Positions 62,254 to 64,000 of a stretch of 64,000 bases of DNA are shown one piece after another. The position numbers were made by a program, and so were the translations under genes. Within the stretch, counting starts at the first letter, position 1; every line of letters starts with the position of its first letter. Source of the DNA: Bradyrhizobium diazoefficiens (GTDB lineage Bacteria; Pseudomonadota; Alphaproteobacteria; Rhizobiales; Xanthobacteraceae); assembly GCF_016616425.1 (NCBI RefSeq), contig NZ_CP067101.1:3286001-3350000 (forward strand), written 5' to 3'. The notes below the pieces were generated by a model. That model saw only the letters and a program-made list of their open reading frames with translations. It was not told the DNA's origin and did not search any database.

Positions 62254-63639
62254 ATGGAATTGCGCCTCTACGATACGCTGACGAAGGAAAAGCGCACCTT
62301 CGTGCCGCTCGATGCGAACAACCTCCGCATGTATGTCTGCGGACCGACGGTCTATGATTTCGCCCATATCGGTAATGCGCGGCCGGTCATCGTGTTCGAC
62401 GTGCTGTTTCGGCTGCTGCGCCATCTCTATGGCGAGGCGCATGTCAAATATGTCCGCAACATCACCGACGTCGACGACAAGATCAACGACCGTGCCGCGC
62501 GCGATTTCCCCGGCCTGCCGCTGAACGAGGCAATCCGCAAGGTCACCGAGCAGACCGGCAAGCAGTTTCACGCCGATGTCGATGCGCTGGGTTGCTTGCG
62601 GCCGAGCGTCGAGCCGCGCGCGACCGAGCATATCGGCGAGATGCGCGAGATCATCGAACGGCTTGTGGAGGGCGGCTTTGCCTATGCCGCCGAGGACCAC
62701 GTGCTGTTCTCGCCGCAGGCGATGAACGCCGTCGACTCGACCCTGCCACGCTATGGCGCGCTGTCGAAGCGTTCGCTCGACGAGATGATCGCCGGCGCCC
62801 GCGTCGATGTCGCGCCCTACAAGCGCGATGCCACCGACTTCGTGCTGTGGAAGCCGTCCAAGCCCGGCGAGCCGTCATGGCCGGCGCCGGCCGGCATCAA
62901 GGTCGAGGGGCGTCCTGGCTGGCACATCGAATGCTCGGCCATGGCGTGGAAGCATCTCGGCGAGCATTTCGACATCCATGGCGGCGGTATCGATCTCGTG
63001 TTTCCGCATCACGAGAACGAGATCGCGCAGACCTGCTGCGCCTTCCACCAGCAACGCATGGCGAACTACTGGATGCACAACGGCTTCCTCCAGGTCGAGA
63101 GCGAGAAGATGTCGAAGAGCCTCGGCAACTTCGTGACCATTCACGAGCTGCTGCAGGATTGGCCGGGTGAGGCGCTGCGTCTGAACATGCTGAAGACGCA
63201 TTACCGGTCGCCGATCGACTGGACCATGAAGTCGCTGGAGGAGAGCGCCAAGACGCTCGACGACTGGTACCACGCCGCGGCCGACGTCGCGCCCGGCAGG
63301 CCGGCGGCGTCGGTGGTCGAGCCACTGCTGGACGATCTCAATACGCCGCTGGCCATCGCGGCGTTGCATGGTCTGCGTGGCAGCAGCGATGCGAGCGCCC
63401 TGGCGGGCTCGTTGCGCCTGCTCGGCTTCCTTTCGGAGAGCACTGCGCAGTGGGAAGGCCGCAAGCGGCAGGCGAGCGGCGTCGATGCCAAGGAAGTCGA
63501 ACGCCTGATCGCGGACCGGACGGCGGCGCGCGCGCGCAAGGACTTTGGCGAGTCCGACCGCATCCGTGATCTGCTCGCTGCAATGGGCGTTGCGATCAAA
63601 GACTCCAAGGAGGGAACGACCTGGGAGATCGCGCGATGA
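62254..63639 (+). CDS. cysS: Cysteinyl-tRNA synthetase
   Basis: 461 residues. Class I synthetase: zinc Cys 29 in [19 protein letters not shown] with HIGN at 38-41, and [41 protein letters not shown]. The KMSKS loop appears as [11 protein letters not shown]. The C-terminal DALR-type region ends [25 protein letters not shown], as expected. ATG 62254. It overlaps the next small gene by 4 bases (ATGA). Confidence 0.97.
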   Translation: MELRLYDTLTKEKRTFVPLDANNLRMYVCGPTVYDFAHIGNARPVIVFDVLFRLLRHLYGEAHVKYVRNITDVDDKINDRAARDFPGLPLNEAIRKVTEQTGKQFHADVDALGCLRPSVEPRATEHIGEMREIIERLVEGGFAYAAEDHVLFSPQAMNAVDSTLPRYGALSKRSLDEMIAGARVDVAPYKRDATDFVLWKPSKPGEPSWPAPAGIKVEGRPGWHIECSAMAWKHLGEHFDIHGGGIDLVFPHHENEIAQTCCAFHQQRMANYWMHNGFLQVESEKMSKSLGNFVTIHELLQDWPGEALRLNMLKTHYRSPIDWTMKSLEESAKTLDDWYHAAADVAPGRPAASVVEPLLDDLNTPLAIAALHGLRGSSDASALAGSLRLLGFLSESTAQWEGRKRQASGVDAKEVERLIADRTAARARKDFGESDRIRDLLAAMGVAIKDSKEGTTWEIAR

Positions 63640-63749
63640 AACGGCCCGATACGCCTTTCCCGCGGCACTGGCTCTATTACATCGCGCTGAAGATCGCGCT
63701 GCTCGCGGGCGCCGTGGCGCTGGCGCTCAAGCTGTATGGGATGTGGTGA
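63636..63749 (+). CDS. 37-residue membrane miniprotein coupled to cysS
   Basis: [20 protein letters not shown] then [17 protein letters not shown]. One membrane helix (about 14-34) with basic N-terminus. The ATG overlaps the cysS stop by 4 bases and the stop is 5 bases before the next gene, so it appears to be a genuine operon member. Not a known family. Confidence 0.65.
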   Translation: MKRPDTPFPRHWLYYIALKIALLAGAVALALKLYGMW

Positions 63750-63754
63750 GGACG

Positions 63755-64000
63755 ATGGGACAGACTTTGCCGAAGCCCGGGTTGCGGCCGTTCCTGCCTG
63801 ATGACGTGCCGGTGCTCGCTGCGATCTTCGTGACGAGCATCGAGGAGCTGACTGGCGAGGACTATAGCGAGGCGCAGCAGCAGGCCTGGATGGCGGCGGC
63901 GGAAAGCGAGGAGTTCGGCAAGCGGCTCGCCTCCGACCTGACGCTGATCGCGACGCTCGATGGCTCGCCCGTCGGCTTCGCATCGCTGCGCGGCAACGAC
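63755..64000 (+). CDS. GNAT acetyltransferase, N-terminal part (runs off the window)
   Basis: 82 codons are visible: MGQTLPKPGLRPFLPDDVPV then LAAIFVTSIEELTGEDYSEAQQQAW and TLIATLDGSPVGFASL. The LRPFLPDDVPVLAAIF start and the VGFASL strand are usual for GNAT proteins. The acetyl-CoA loop lies beyond the window. Its location, 5 bases after the miniprotein, makes it the third member of the cysS unit. Confidence 0.75.
   Translation, partial: MGQTLPKPGLRPFLPDDVPVLAAIFVTSIEELTGEDYSEAQQQAWMAAAESEEFGKRLASDLTLIATLDGSPVGFASLRGND

Overview
The window is about 64 kb of high-GC alphaproteobacterial chromosome. It most resembles Bradyrhizobium or a close relative in the Nitrobacteraceae. The support is an aerobic cob pathway with CobE, CobF and CobK, a DUF6494 protein, a PdhS/DivJ-like soluble-domain kinase, DUF1289, DUF2865 and type II DAHP synthase genes, and several families of dispersed palindromic intergenic repeats that I recall from that group. 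No tRNA, rRNA, complete insertion sequence, prophage or CRISPR array was seen. This identification is from memory and family knowledge, not from a search.

Region 1 (1-14255) is a cobalamin locus. A cobH tail is followed by cobI-cobJ, an inverted cobK, then cobL-cobE-cobM-cobB-cobA, mostly joined by 1-4 base stop/start overlaps. A first cobalamin riboswitch (about 6705-6900) precedes a solo CbiM-type cobalt permease, cobF and cobT. A histidine phosphatase converges on cobT. A second cobalamin riboswitch (about 10125-10322) precedes a TonB-dependent receptor and a PepSY membrane protein. Together these cover ring synthesis, cobalt entry, lower-ligand activation and probably uptake of corrinoid or a related chelate across the outer membrane.

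Region 2 (14256-16889) is a lower-GC accessory patch. It has an acyltransferase-3 gene, a small DUF6494 gene, tandem and direct repeats, a terminator-like hairpin and gene fragments. Region 3 (16890-22125) is a sugar kinase plus ABC importer operon ending in a clear terminator.

Region 4 (22170-29524) looks like a surface polysaccharide or glycolipid group: a GINT1-like glycosyltransferase, a GT4 enzyme, a Wzx-type flippase, an FAD oxidoreductase and a CelD-like acyltransferase. Region 5 (29684-37786) has a NiCoT nickel permease directly behind a near-consensus NikR operator, a 1 kb repeat-filled gap, a retropepsin-like protease with a DUF1289 partner, a membrane sensor kinase, NhaD, a beta-hydroxyacid dehydrogenase and a VOC protein.

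Region 6 (37915-47054) holds the Mrp/ApbC ATPase and a split TRAP transport system: two tandem Tat-exported DctP-like proteins, a TctDE-like two-component pair, and dctQM on the other strand. Region 7 (47224-64000) is mainly housekeeping: moaA, gph, rpiA, gor, a TerB/TerC/YqhA membrane cluster, aroG type II, dgkA, nadE and cysS, with small secreted or membrane proteins, one alpha/beta-hydrolase pseudogene and further palindromic repeats.
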